Positions 1 to 5,478 of a stretch of 10,403 nucleotides of DNA are shown piece by piece. The number at the start of each line of letters is the position of its first letter. The first letter of the stretch is position 1. The notes under the pieces are model-generated. The model saw only the letters and a program-made list of their open reading frames with translations. It made no database searches and was not told the DNA's origin. The stretch is from Burkholderiales bacterium (GTDB taxonomy: Bacteria > Pseudomonadota > Gammaproteobacteria > Burkholderiales > Burkholderiaceae_C): assembly GCA_006227785.1 (NCBI GenBank), contig SBFU01000419.1:1-10403 (forward strand), read 5' to 3'. The translations under genes were made by a program, and so were the position numbers.

Positions 1-839
1 TCCTGCGCCTGCCACTCCAGCGCCGCCCACAGTCCCTGGTGGTCCAGGATGCTGGGGCGCAGGTCGGTGATGATGCGGCCCACGTTGTCCACCGCGGTCT
101 CGATCAGCCGGCTCATGTTCTGGCACTTGCAGCGCATGCGGCTGCGCATGTCCTCGGCCTCATCCGGGCGGCGCGCGGCCTGCTCCGACAGGCGCTTGTC
201 CATCCAGTTCACGTCCATCTTCAGGGCCACCAGCAGGCTGCCGAGTTCGTCGTGCACCTCGCGCGCGATGCGGGTGCGCTCTTCCTCGCGCACCGACTCC
301 GACCAGGCCGCCAGCTCCCGGACCTGTCGCAGCGCTGTCTCCAGCGCGGCGGTGCGCTCCAGCACCCGCTCTTCCAGCTGGTCCTTGGCCTTCTGCAGCG
401 CGTCGGCCGCGCGGCGCCGCTCGGTGATGTCGACAAAGGTCACCACCGCGCCGCGCACCTCGCCCTGGTCCAGAATCGGGTGACTCGAATACTCGACCGG
501 GAACGCGCTGCCATCGCGGCGCCAGAACACCTCGCTGTCGATGCGGCAGGGCAGCCCCCGCCGGAAGGCGTTGAAGATGGGGCAGTCGGCCTCCGGGTAG
601 GGGCTGCCGTCGAGCCTTGCGTGGTGCGTGAGCTCATGCATGTTGCAGCCCAGCAGCTCGGACGGCTCGTAGCCGATCATGGCCGCGCCGGCCCGGTTGA
701 TGAAAACACAGCGGCCATCCAGATCGACCCCGTACACGCCCTCCCCGGTGGAGGCCAGCAGCAGCTCCAGGGGGTCGCGCCAGATCGCGTCGCGACCCGG
801 CAGGGTCTTGCGGTCGATCAGGGTGGGCAAAGCGGTCAT
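1..839 (-). CDS. PAS-domain sensor histidine kinase (HisKA_3 / NarX-NreB type), C-terminus cut off by window edge
   Basis: The minus-strand frame is open from ATG 839 to the window edge (279 codons visible). Residues about 20-135 form a PAS/PAC domain: 'GVYGVDLDGRCVFINRAG' is the PAS core and 'GAVVTFVDITERRRA' the typical PAC end. A charged helix (about 138-180) leads into a HisKA_3 dimerisation domain with the H-box 'EEERTRIAREVHDELGS', phospho-acceptor His196. 'ITDLRPSILDHQGLWAALEW' (about 257-276) is the family's link to the HATPase_c domain, which lies beyond the window. No transmembrane segment is present, so it is a soluble sensor. Kinases of this type phosphorylate LuxR/NarL-type response regulators; the partner would be expected downstream, outside the window. 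The start follows a weak ACAGG and is the first Met before the PAS domain. The ligand is unknown. The family call is firm; the specific role is not. Confidence 0.9.
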   Translation of the reverse strand, partial: MTALPTLIDRKTLPGRDAIWRDPLELLLASTGEGVYGVDLDGRCVFINRAGAAMIGYEPSELLGCNMHELTHHARLDGSPYPEADCPIFNAFRRGLPCRIDSEVFWRRDGSAFPVEYSSHPILDQGEVRGAVVTFVDITERRRAADALQKAKDQLEERVLERTAALETALRQVRELAAWSESVREEERTRIAREVHDELGSLLVALKMDVNWMDKRLSEQAARRPDEAEDMRSRMRCKCQNMSRLIETAVDNVGRIITDLRPSILDHQGLWAALEWQAQ

Positions 840-931
840 GCACCTGTCTAGCAATGGATGTGCCAATCTGGTGCAATCCGTCACACTGCGCCGGAGCCGA
901 TGGCGGCACAATGGGGTTTTGCCTTTCTGCC

Positions 932-1552
932 ATGCTCAACCGCCTGTTCGGATCACCACCCGACGAGACGCCACCCGAATCGCGTCTGCCCACGGACCGT
1001 CAAGCGCTGGTGGATGCGTCCGCCTCAGCCCATGAGGCGGCGCGCCTGCTGCGGGCCCCCACAGCGCTGGCCCAGCTCACCGAAGAAGAGGCGCTCGTCG
1101 TGGTCGGCTTCATGCGACCCAAGCGTTTTCGCTCCGGCACCACCATCATCCGCCAGGGGGACGCCGCCGACACCGGTTTCATGGTGCTGGTGCTCGAAGG
1201 CGAGATCACGGTCGAGACCCTGATCGCACGGCGGGTCGATCCGGCCACCGTCAACGTGCTCGGCCCGGGCAGCCTGATCGGGGAAATGGCCCTGGTCGAC
1301 GGTGCGGCCCGCTCGGCCTCTTGCACCGCCAGCACGCATGTCACCTGTGCCGTGCTGACGCGCGAGGCCCTGGAAACCCTGATCAGCGAACAACCCACCA
1401 CCGCCGCCAAACTCATGACGGCGGTGGCCCAGCGTCTGGCCGAGCGCCTGCGCGAGAGCAGCCACAAGCTGCAGATCTACAGCCGCCTGGTCCAGACCAT
1501 GCAGCAGGAGATCGACCAGCTCATGCCCACCCCCGACACCCGCCTGCGCTGA
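932..1552 (+). CDS. Cyclic nucleotide-binding domain protein without DNA-binding domain
   Basis: This 206-residue protein (from ATG 932) has one cNMP-binding beta-roll at about 45-150. The phosphate-binding cassette is recognisable as 'GSLIGEMALVDGAARSAS' (about 113-130), with Glu118 and Arg127 in the positions that contact the cyclic phosphate and ribose in Crp-type domains. The remaining C-terminus (about 155-198) is an amphipathic helix, likely for dimerisation. There is no winged helix-turn-helix, so it is not a classical Crp/Fnr transcription factor. It may act by protein-protein contact. In-frame ATGs also exist at 854 and 911, but the family-like sequence begins after 932 and a CACAAT -10-like hexamer lies at 907-912, so 932 is preferred; none of the three has a good Shine-Dalgarno. 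It is divergent from the PAS kinase and convergent with a true Crp/Fnr regulator. The ligand is not proven. Confidence 0.85.
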   Translation: MLNRLFGSPPDETPPESRLPTDRQALVDASASAHEAARLLRAPTALAQLTEEEALVVVGFMRPKRFRSGTTIIRQGDAADTGFMVLVLEGEITVETLIARRVDPATVNVLGPGSLIGEMALVDGAARSASCTASTHVTCAVLTREALETLISEQPTTAAKLMTAVAQRLAERLRESSHKLQIYSRLVQTMQQEIDQLMPTPDTRLR

Positions 1553-1573
1553 AACCGGCCGCGACGCCGGGGC

Positions 1574-2317
1574 TCACTCCAGCAGCTCGATTTCGCCGTA
1601 GTGCAGTCGCAGCAAACCACGGGCCTCCAGCTGCCGCAAGGCCCGGTTGGTCGACTGCCGGCTGATGCCCAGCATGCGCGCCAGCACCTCCTGCGCCACC
1701 CGGACCCGCCGGCGCGGCACATCGCGGCTGCCGTAGCCCTGGGCCAGCAGATGCAGGCGCCGCAGCACACGGTCCTCCAGCGGCAGTTGCGCCAGTTCTT
1801 CCAGCACCGCAAAGCTCACCCGCAGCTTGCGGCAAGCCAGGCGCGCCAGATCTCGCCAGTGCACCGGGTGGGTGTCCAGAAACGCCATCAAGGCCGTGCG
1901 GGGCACCACCAGCACCTGGCTGTCGACGTCGGCCACGGCATCGTGGGTGCGCGGCTGGCCGTCGATCATCGAGATTTCGCCGAACCACTGGTAGGGCTCC
2001 AGGTAGGCCAGCACCGCGGCCTGGCCCTCGGCATCCAGTGCACCGATCCGCAGGGCGCCCGAGGTCAGGCAGCACAGTCCGTCGGCCTCCCCGCCACGCG
2101 CAAACAGGGCCTGACCAGCGGCCAGACGGCGCAGCCGCCCCGTGCCCAGCAGAACCTGCTGAAGCCCGGGGGCGCAGCCGGCAAACCAGTCGTCGGTCTG
2201 CAAGGCCAGCCGAAGGTCGGCAACTGGACCGTGCGGGGGTTCGTCCGAAGTGCTCAAGGGGTCTGGCGGCAAGGGATTGTCGGAATTCTGACAGACGCGC
2301 CGCCACAAAAGAGGCAT
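1574..2317 (-). CDS. Crp/Fnr-family transcriptional regulator
   Basis: It has the full Crp/Fnr architecture in 247 residues from ATG 2317: an effector beta-roll (about 46-150) with the cassette 'FGEISMIDGQPRTHDA' (112-127), a long dimerisation helix (about 152-180), and a C-terminal winged helix-turn-helix with 'VAQEVLARMLGISRQSTNRA' (207-226), the recognition helix starting near Ser219. The four-cysteine Fe-S pattern of Fnr is absent, so a small ligand or other signal is more likely than oxygen sensing through a cluster. The start is uncertain. ATG 2317 has GAGG directly against it, too close to work normally. The first 20 residues (including 'NPLPPDP') look non-conserved, and TTG codons at 2257-2255 (giving 227 residues, nearer the family norm) or just upstream are alternatives. 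A 16-bp palindrome at 2278-2293 would then lie 20 nt upstream of the start. It is divergent from the Mpo1-like gene, which it may control. Confidence 0.92.
   Translation of the reverse strand: MPLLWRRVCQNSDNPLPPDPLSTSDEPPHGPVADLRLALQTDDWFAGCAPGLQQVLLGTGRLRRLAAGQALFARGGEADGLCCLTSGALRIGALDAEGQAAVLAYLEPYQWFGEISMIDGQPRTHDAVADVDSQVLVVPRTALMAFLDTHPVHWRDLARLACRKLRVSFAVLEELAQLPLEDRVLRRLHLLAQGYGSRDVPRRRVRVAQEVLARMLGISRQSTNRALRQLEARGLLRLHYGEIELLE
2278..2293. promoter_or_regulatory. 16-bp palindrome, candidate operator between Crp/Fnr gene and Mpo1-like gene
   Basis: The sequence TGTCGGAATTCTGACA is an inverted repeat with 7 of 8 base pairs matching (TGTC-n-GA/TC-n-GACA). It lies 56 nt upstream of the Mpo1-like ATG. 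It is either inside codons 9-14 of the Crp/Fnr gene (ATG start) or just upstream of it (TTG start). Twofold symmetry and placement next to a dimeric helix-turn-helix regulator suggest an operator. It does not match the Fnr consensus TTGAT-N4-ATCAA or the E. coli Crp consensus closely. Function is inferred only. Confidence 0.4.
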
Positions 2318-2349
2318 CCTCGCGGCACAAACACCACAGGAGACGCCCG

Positions 2350-2874
2350 ATGAGCCCGACCCTCGCCCTGCTGACCCAATACGCCCGCTACCACCGCGAC
2401 CCGCGCAACATCGCCACCCACTTTGTGGGCATCCCGCTGATCGTCTTTGCCATCGGCGTGCTGCTGGCCCGGATCCGGTTCGAGGTCGCCGGCCTGAACC
2501 TGGGCGCCGAGCTGGTGGTCTGGGTGCTGGCCGCCCTGTGGTACCTGCGCCAGGGCCTGAACCTGGTGACGCTGGTCACCATCGGCGCCACCGGGGCACT
2601 GGTGGCGCTGGCCCACCCGTTCGGCCAGGCCACCCTGTCGACCTGGCTGCTGGTCGGCGTGGGCACTTTCGTGGTCGGCTGGGTGTTCCAGTTCGTCGGA
2701 CACCACTGGGAAGGTCGCAAGCCGGCCTTCGTGGACGATGTGCGCGGCCTGCTGGTCGGCCCCATGTTCGTGGTGGCCGAGGTCTGGTTCGCCGCCGGTG
2801 GCGGGCGGACCCTGCACGACCACATCGTCCGCGAGGCCGGACCGGTGACGCGCCAGACACCGCGAACCGCATGA
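2350..2874 (+). CDS. Mpo1-like (DUF962 / YGL010w family) membrane protein, putative 2-hydroxy fatty acid dioxygenase
   Basis: The 174-residue protein matches the DUF962/Mpo1 family. The N-terminal signature 'YARYHRDPRNIATHFVGIPL' (11-30) and the C-terminal signature 'QFVGHHWEGRKPAFVDD' (114-130) followed by 'GLLVGPMFVVAE' flank three or four hydrophobic helices (about 28-40, 53-67, 70-90, 98-116). Conserved His15, His24, His118 and His119 are the likely metal ligands. In yeast, Mpo1 is an Fe(II)-dependent dioxygenase that shortens 2-hydroxy fatty acids by one carbon in the endoplasmic reticulum; the bacterial role is not established, so that reaction is inference. The start is well supported by AGGAGA at 2338-2343, six nt before ATG. 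The 11-nt sequence at 2334-2344 recurs exactly, at the same spacing, before the malic enzyme gene. The stop overlaps the next start as ATGA, indicating translational coupling. Confidence 0.88.
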   Translation: MSPTLALLTQYARYHRDPRNIATHFVGIPLIVFAIGVLLARIRFEVAGLNLGAELVVWVLAALWYLRQGLNLVTLVTIGATGALVALAHPFGQATLSTWLLVGVGTFVVGWVFQFVGHHWEGRKPAFVDDVRGLLVGPMFVVAEVWFAAGGGRTLHDHIVREAGPVTRQTPRTA

Positions 2875-3857
2875 CGGACACCCAGCCTCATGTGCTGGTC
2901 ATGGGGGCTGGCAGCATCGGCTGCCTGGTCGGTGGCCTCCTGCAGGCCGCCGGGGCCCGGGTCGACTTCGTCGGCCGCCCGCGCATGCTCGAGCGTCTGC
3001 ACCAGCATGGCTTGCACCTGACCGACCTGGACGGTGGCCGGCGCCAGCTGCCCACCACGGCCCTGAACCTGCACACCACCGTGCCACCGCGCGCCGAACC
3101 GGACCTGGTGCTGCTGTGCGTCAAGAGCCGCGACACCGCGACGGCCGCCCAGGCCCTTGGCCAGCAGCTGCCGCCGGGCACCGTGGTGCTGTCGCTGCAG
3201 AACGGCCTGGGCAACGCGGAGCAGGCGCAGCAAGCCGCGCCCGCGCTGTCGATGGTGCCGGGCATGGTGCCCTTCAACGTCGCCGAACTGGGCCCGGGGC
3301 ATTTCCACCGAGGCACCAGTGGCCAGCTCGCGGCCGGGTTCCACCCGCAGCTCGAACGCCTGGCCCAGCTGTTCGACCGCGCCGGGCTGCCGCTGGCGCT
3401 GTACACCGACCTGCGGCCTGTCCAACTGGGCAAATTGCTGCTGAACCTCAACAACCCGGTCAATGCCCTGTCGGGCCTGCCCCTGCGGGAGCAGCTGCTG
3501 CACAGCGGCTTCAGGCGGCAGTTTGCGGCCCTCATGCGCGAAGCCCTGGACCTGATGCGCCTGGACGGCACCGAGCCGGCGCGTGTCACGCCGCTGCCAT
3601 GGGACCTCCTGATCCAGGTGCTCAAGCTGCCCACCCCGCTGTTCCGCCTGATTGCCAGCCGCATGCTCAGGATCGACCCCAAGGCACGCTCCAGCATGGC
3701 CGATGACCTGACGGCAGGTCGACCCACCGAGATCGACGCCCTCAGTGGCGAGATCGTCCGTCTGGCCACCCGGCTCGGACACGCCGCCCCCCTGAACACC
3801 GCCATGGTGGCCCGGATACAGGCGCTACAGGCCAGGCACACCCGATCCACCGCGTGA
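2871..3857 (+). CDS. panE: 2-dehydropantoate 2-reductase (ketopantoate reductase, PanE/ApbA family)
   Basis: This 328-residue protein is of usual length for the family. It has an N-terminal Rossmann fold with GAGSIG (12-17), 'LLCVKSRDT' (81-89; Lys85) and 'VLSLQNGLGN' (106-115). The C-terminal helical domain carries 'LGKLLLNLNNPVNAL' (187-200; catalytic-type Lys188 and Asn192) and 'RSSMADDLTAGRPTEIDALS' (273-292; substrate-binding Ser and Glu287). The standard reaction is NADPH-dependent reduction of ketopantoate to pantoate (EC 1.1.1.169) in pantothenate/CoA synthesis, in the cytosol. No pan gene lies next to it. Instead it is translationally coupled (4-bp overlap) to the Mpo1-like gene, so a related 2-oxo acid could be the real substrate. 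The fold and catalytic residues are clear; substrate identity is less so. Confidence 0.85.
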   Translation: MTDTQPHVLVMGAGSIGCLVGGLLQAAGARVDFVGRPRMLERLHQHGLHLTDLDGGRRQLPTTALNLHTTVPPRAEPDLVLLCVKSRDTATAAQALGQQLPPGTVVLSLQNGLGNAEQAQQAAPALSMVPGMVPFNVAELGPGHFHRGTSGQLAAGFHPQLERLAQLFDRAGLPLALYTDLRPVQLGKLLLNLNNPVNALSGLPLREQLLHSGFRRQFAALMREALDLMRLDGTEPARVTPLPWDLLIQVLKLPTPLFRLIASRMLRIDPKARSSMADDLTAGRPTEIDALSGEIVRLATRLGHAAPLNTAMVARIQALQARHTRSTA

Positions 3858-3891
3858 CCGACGCGGGCTCATCTCCTGAAAGAATGCAATC

Positions 3892-4245
3892 ATGCACACC
3901 GCTGCCCTGACCCTGTCCCTGATCGTCTGCGCCATTCACGTCTACATCCTGGTCATCGAAATGTTCTTCTGGGACAAGCCGGCCGGCATGAAGGCCTTCA
4001 ATCTGGCACCCGACTTCGCCAAGGCCACCAAGGTGATGGCGGCCAACCAGGGTCTGTACAACGGTTTCCTGGCCGCCGGCATTGCCTGGGCGTTGTGGAA
4101 CAACGAGCGCGCAGCCCTGCTGTTCGTGCTGGGCTGCGTGGCCGTGGCCGGCCTCTACGGTGCCGCCACCGCCAGCCGCAAGATCCTGTTCGTCCAGACC
4201 GTTCCTGCCGCTCTGGCCATGGCGGCGGTCGTCACGCTGGGCTGA
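3892..4245 (+). CDS. DUF1304 family small membrane protein
   Basis: The 117-residue protein is almost entirely hydrophobic, with about four membrane helices (roughly 3-22, 52-68, 73-90, 98-116). Its features recall the DUF1304 family: 'IHVYILVIEMFFWDKP' near the N-terminus, 'AANQGLYNGFLAAG' (50-63) before the second helix, and 'GLYGAATASRKILFVQTVPA' (about 87-106) before the last. No biochemical function is established for this family, and none is claimed here. It starts 34 nt after the PanE-like stop, so co-transcription is possible. The start region has only a weak GAAAG (3878-3882), and AAGAAT at 3880-3885 could be a -10 element placing the transcript start at the ATG. Its TGA ends at 4245 and directly abuts the opposing TerC/Alx stop at 4246, leaving no room for an intergenic terminator. 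Confidence 0.85.
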   Translation: MHTAALTLSLIVCAIHVYILVIEMFFWDKPAGMKAFNLAPDFAKATKVMAANQGLYNGFLAAGIAWALWNNERAALLFVLGCVAVAGLYGAATASRKILFVQTVPAALAMAAVVTLG

Positions 4246-5196
4246 TCAGGTGTTGGGCGCCGTCTTGGCGCTCCAGACCATGGTGACCACCAGCACGCCC
4301 AGCACCACCCCCAGCGACACCGCCACCGGGATCTTGTAGATGTCGATCAGCATCATCTTGCTGCCGATGAACACCAGGATGATGGCCAGCCCGTAGTTGA
4401 GCAGGTGAAAACGGCTGGCCGCCGCCTGCAGCAGGAAGAACATGGCACGCAGGCCCAGGATGGCGAACACGTTGCTGGTCAGCACGATGAACGGGTCCTT
4501 GGTGATGGCAAAGATCGCCGGGATCGAATCGACCGCGAAGATCACGTCGGTCACGCCCACCAGGGCCACCACCATCAGCAGCGGCGTGGCGATCTTCACC
4601 CCGTTCTCCACGGTCCAGAACTTCTCGCCGTCGTAATGGCGGCTGACCGGCATCACGCGGCGCAGCAGCTTGAGCGCCGGGTTGTCATCCAGGTCGCTGT
4701 CCTCGTCGGCGCCGCGCCACATCTTGATGCCGGTGTAGATCAGGAAGGCGCCGAACAGGTACAGGATCCAGTGGAACTGGCTGAGCAACCAGGCGCCCAT
4801 CACGATCATGATGGTGCGCAGCACGATGGCGCCCAGGATGCCGATCATCAGCACCCGCTTCTGGAACGCCGGTGGCACCGCAAAGTAGGTGAAGATCAGC
4901 AGGAAGACAAAGATGTTGTCGACCGCCAGGCTTTTCTCGATCAGGTAGCCGGTGAGGAACTCCAGCGCCTTCTCGTTGGCCACCGCGGTCGAGCCGCTGA
5001 TGTCGCGCACCGCCCACCACAGCAGGGCATTGAAGACCAGGCTCACCATCACCCAGGCGACCGACCACCACAGGGCCTCCCGCACACCCACCTCGTGGGC
5101 ACCCTGCTTCTTGAGCACGGCGAAGTCGACGAAGAGAGCGACCAGAACGAAGGCCACGAACGTGGCCCACAGCCACAGGGGTGCGATGGTGTGCAA
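4246..5196 (-). CDS. alx: TerC/Alx-family integral membrane protein, putative Mn2+ exporter
   Basis: This multi-pass TerC-domain protein resembles E. coli Alx along its whole length. 'FLTGYLIEKSLAVDN' (80-94; Glu88, Asp93) and 'VTDVIFAVDSIPAIFAIT' (215-232; Asp217, Asp223) carry the conserved acidic membrane residues expected to bind metal. 'DPFIVLTSNVFAILGLRAMF' (234-253) and 'YGLAIILVFIGSKMMLID' (268-285) are also typical, and an acidic loop (about 163-171) lies between. The frame is open up to ATG 5307, but those extra 37 codons run through the riboswitch. A TTG at 5196-5194 gives a 316-residue protein whose N-terminus (MHTIAPLWLW) aligns with that of Alx, and AAGG sits 8 nt before it, so TTG is chosen. 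Alx and other TerC proteins are linked to Mn2+ export at the inner membrane. The Mn riboswitch in the leader supports that role here. Confidence 0.92.
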   Translation of the reverse strand: MHTIAPLWLWATFVAFVLVALFVDFAVLKKQGAHEVGVREALWWSVAWVMVSLVFNALLWWAVRDISGSTAVANEKALEFLTGYLIEKSLAVDNIFVFLLIFTYFAVPPAFQKRVLMIGILGAIVLRTIMIVMGAWLLSQFHWILYLFGAFLIYTGIKMWRGADEDSDLDDNPALKLLRRVMPVSRHYDGEKFWTVENGVKIATPLLMVVALVGVTDVIFAVDSIPAIFAITKDPFIVLTSNVFAILGLRAMFFLLQAAASRFHLLNYGLAIILVFIGSKMMLIDIYKIPVAVSLGVVLGVLVVTMVWSAKTAPNT

Positions 5197-5201
5197 GATG
5201 A

Positions 5202-5252
5202 AGACCTTGAAGCGATGGAGGCGGTTGACGGGCAAACACCCTGCAAGGTCTC
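5202..5252 (-). promoter_or_regulatory. Shine-Dalgarno / anti-Shine-Dalgarno pair of the TerC/Alx leader
   Basis: On the transcript, CAAGGUCU (5209-5202), which contains the AAGG Shine-Dalgarno (5208-5205) for the TTG start, is perfectly complementary to AGACCUUG (5251-5244). A G-U pair extends the helix to nine pairs. The intervening loop is 34 nt. AGACCUUG is also the 3' strand that closes riboswitch helix P1 with CAAGG (5390-5386). The two pairings exclude each other, so metal-stabilised P1 would free the ribosome-binding site. The complementarity is directly visible; the switching mechanism is inferred from translational control known for the E. coli alx leader. Confidence 0.65.
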
Positions 5253-5390
5253 GCGGAAACCGGATGCATACCCGGCCCGGGGCATCCGGTGACCAGGCTC
5301 CCGGCACGGGAAACGGTCACGTCCTGACGGATGCTCCGCCCAAGGGTGGGCCGTTCGACGGCCGCCGCAGCGGGCTGGCTACTCCCCTTG
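5244..5390 (-). promoter_or_regulatory. yybP-ykoY manganese riboswitch (aptamer) upstream of TerC/Alx
   Basis: The conserved parts of the class are present in order on the minus strand. The P1 5' strand CAAGG (5390-5386) runs straight into loop L1 GGAGUAG (5385-5379). Loop L3 GCGAGA (5254-5249) runs into the P1 3' strand CCUUG (5248-5244), giving five P1 pairs. This is the same arrangement as the Lactococcus yybP aptamer (AAAGG-GGAGUAG ... GCAAGA-CCUUU). Between them lie a 6-bp hairpin (5349-5363), a helix around 5290-5320, and an 8-bp perfect helix pairing 5260-5267 with 5282-5289. The class binds Mn2+ and controls metal exporters such as alx and mntP. It starts about 7 nt after the expected transcription start and ends 47 nt before the TTG start codon, fitting translational control. 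Confidence 0.9.
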
Positions 5391-5403
5391 ACGGGAATCT
5401 GGC

Positions 5404-5432
5404 ATTGTCGGTCGGCACGTGTTTCGTGGCAA
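5404..5432 (-). promoter_or_regulatory. Sigma70-type promoter of the TerC/Alx riboswitch transcript
   Basis: Read on the minus strand, TTGCCA (-35, 5432-5427) and GACAAT (-10, 5409-5404) are separated by exactly 17 nt. Each hexamer matches four of six consensus positions. The expected transcription start is near 5397, just upstream of riboswitch P1 at 5390, so the aptamer would occupy the 5' end of the mRNA. The leader before the TTG codon would be about 200 nt. Confidence 0.7.
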
Positions 5433-5478
5433 GCAGAAGGACCCTTCGGTTTTTCGGGAAGAACAGGTCAGGTCCGGC

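Noticed and set aside
440..839. Four cysteines in the PAS domain of the kinase (44, 65, 86, 98), considered as an NreB-like Fe-S site
   Set aside because: The spacing does not match the CX2C-X11-CX2C pattern of NreB, and cysteines at 'DGRC' and 'ADCPIF' are common in ordinary PAS domains of this type.
854..931. N-terminal extension of the cNMP-domain protein from ATG 854
   Set aside because: The extra 26 residues have no family character, and a -10-like CACAAT at 907-912 suggests transcription begins downstream of 854.
1555..1570. Small inverted repeat CCGGC-N6-GCCGG between the convergent cNMP-domain and Crp/Fnr genes
   Set aside because: It has only five base pairs and no T-run on either strand, so it is not convincing as an intrinsic terminator and is likely by chance in GC-rich DNA.
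2388..3782. A 464-codon open frame on the minus strand opposite the Mpo1-like and panE genes
   Set aside because: It is antisense to two genes with clear family motifs, lacks protein-like motifs, and reflects the scarcity of stop codons at high GC.
5439..5475. Possible terminator after the FAD oxidoreductase (GGACC and CTTC pairing with GAAG-GGTCC on the minus strand)
   Set aside because: The stem is interrupted by a nine-base one-sided bulge and lacks a proper T-run, so folding energy would need to be computed before calling it.
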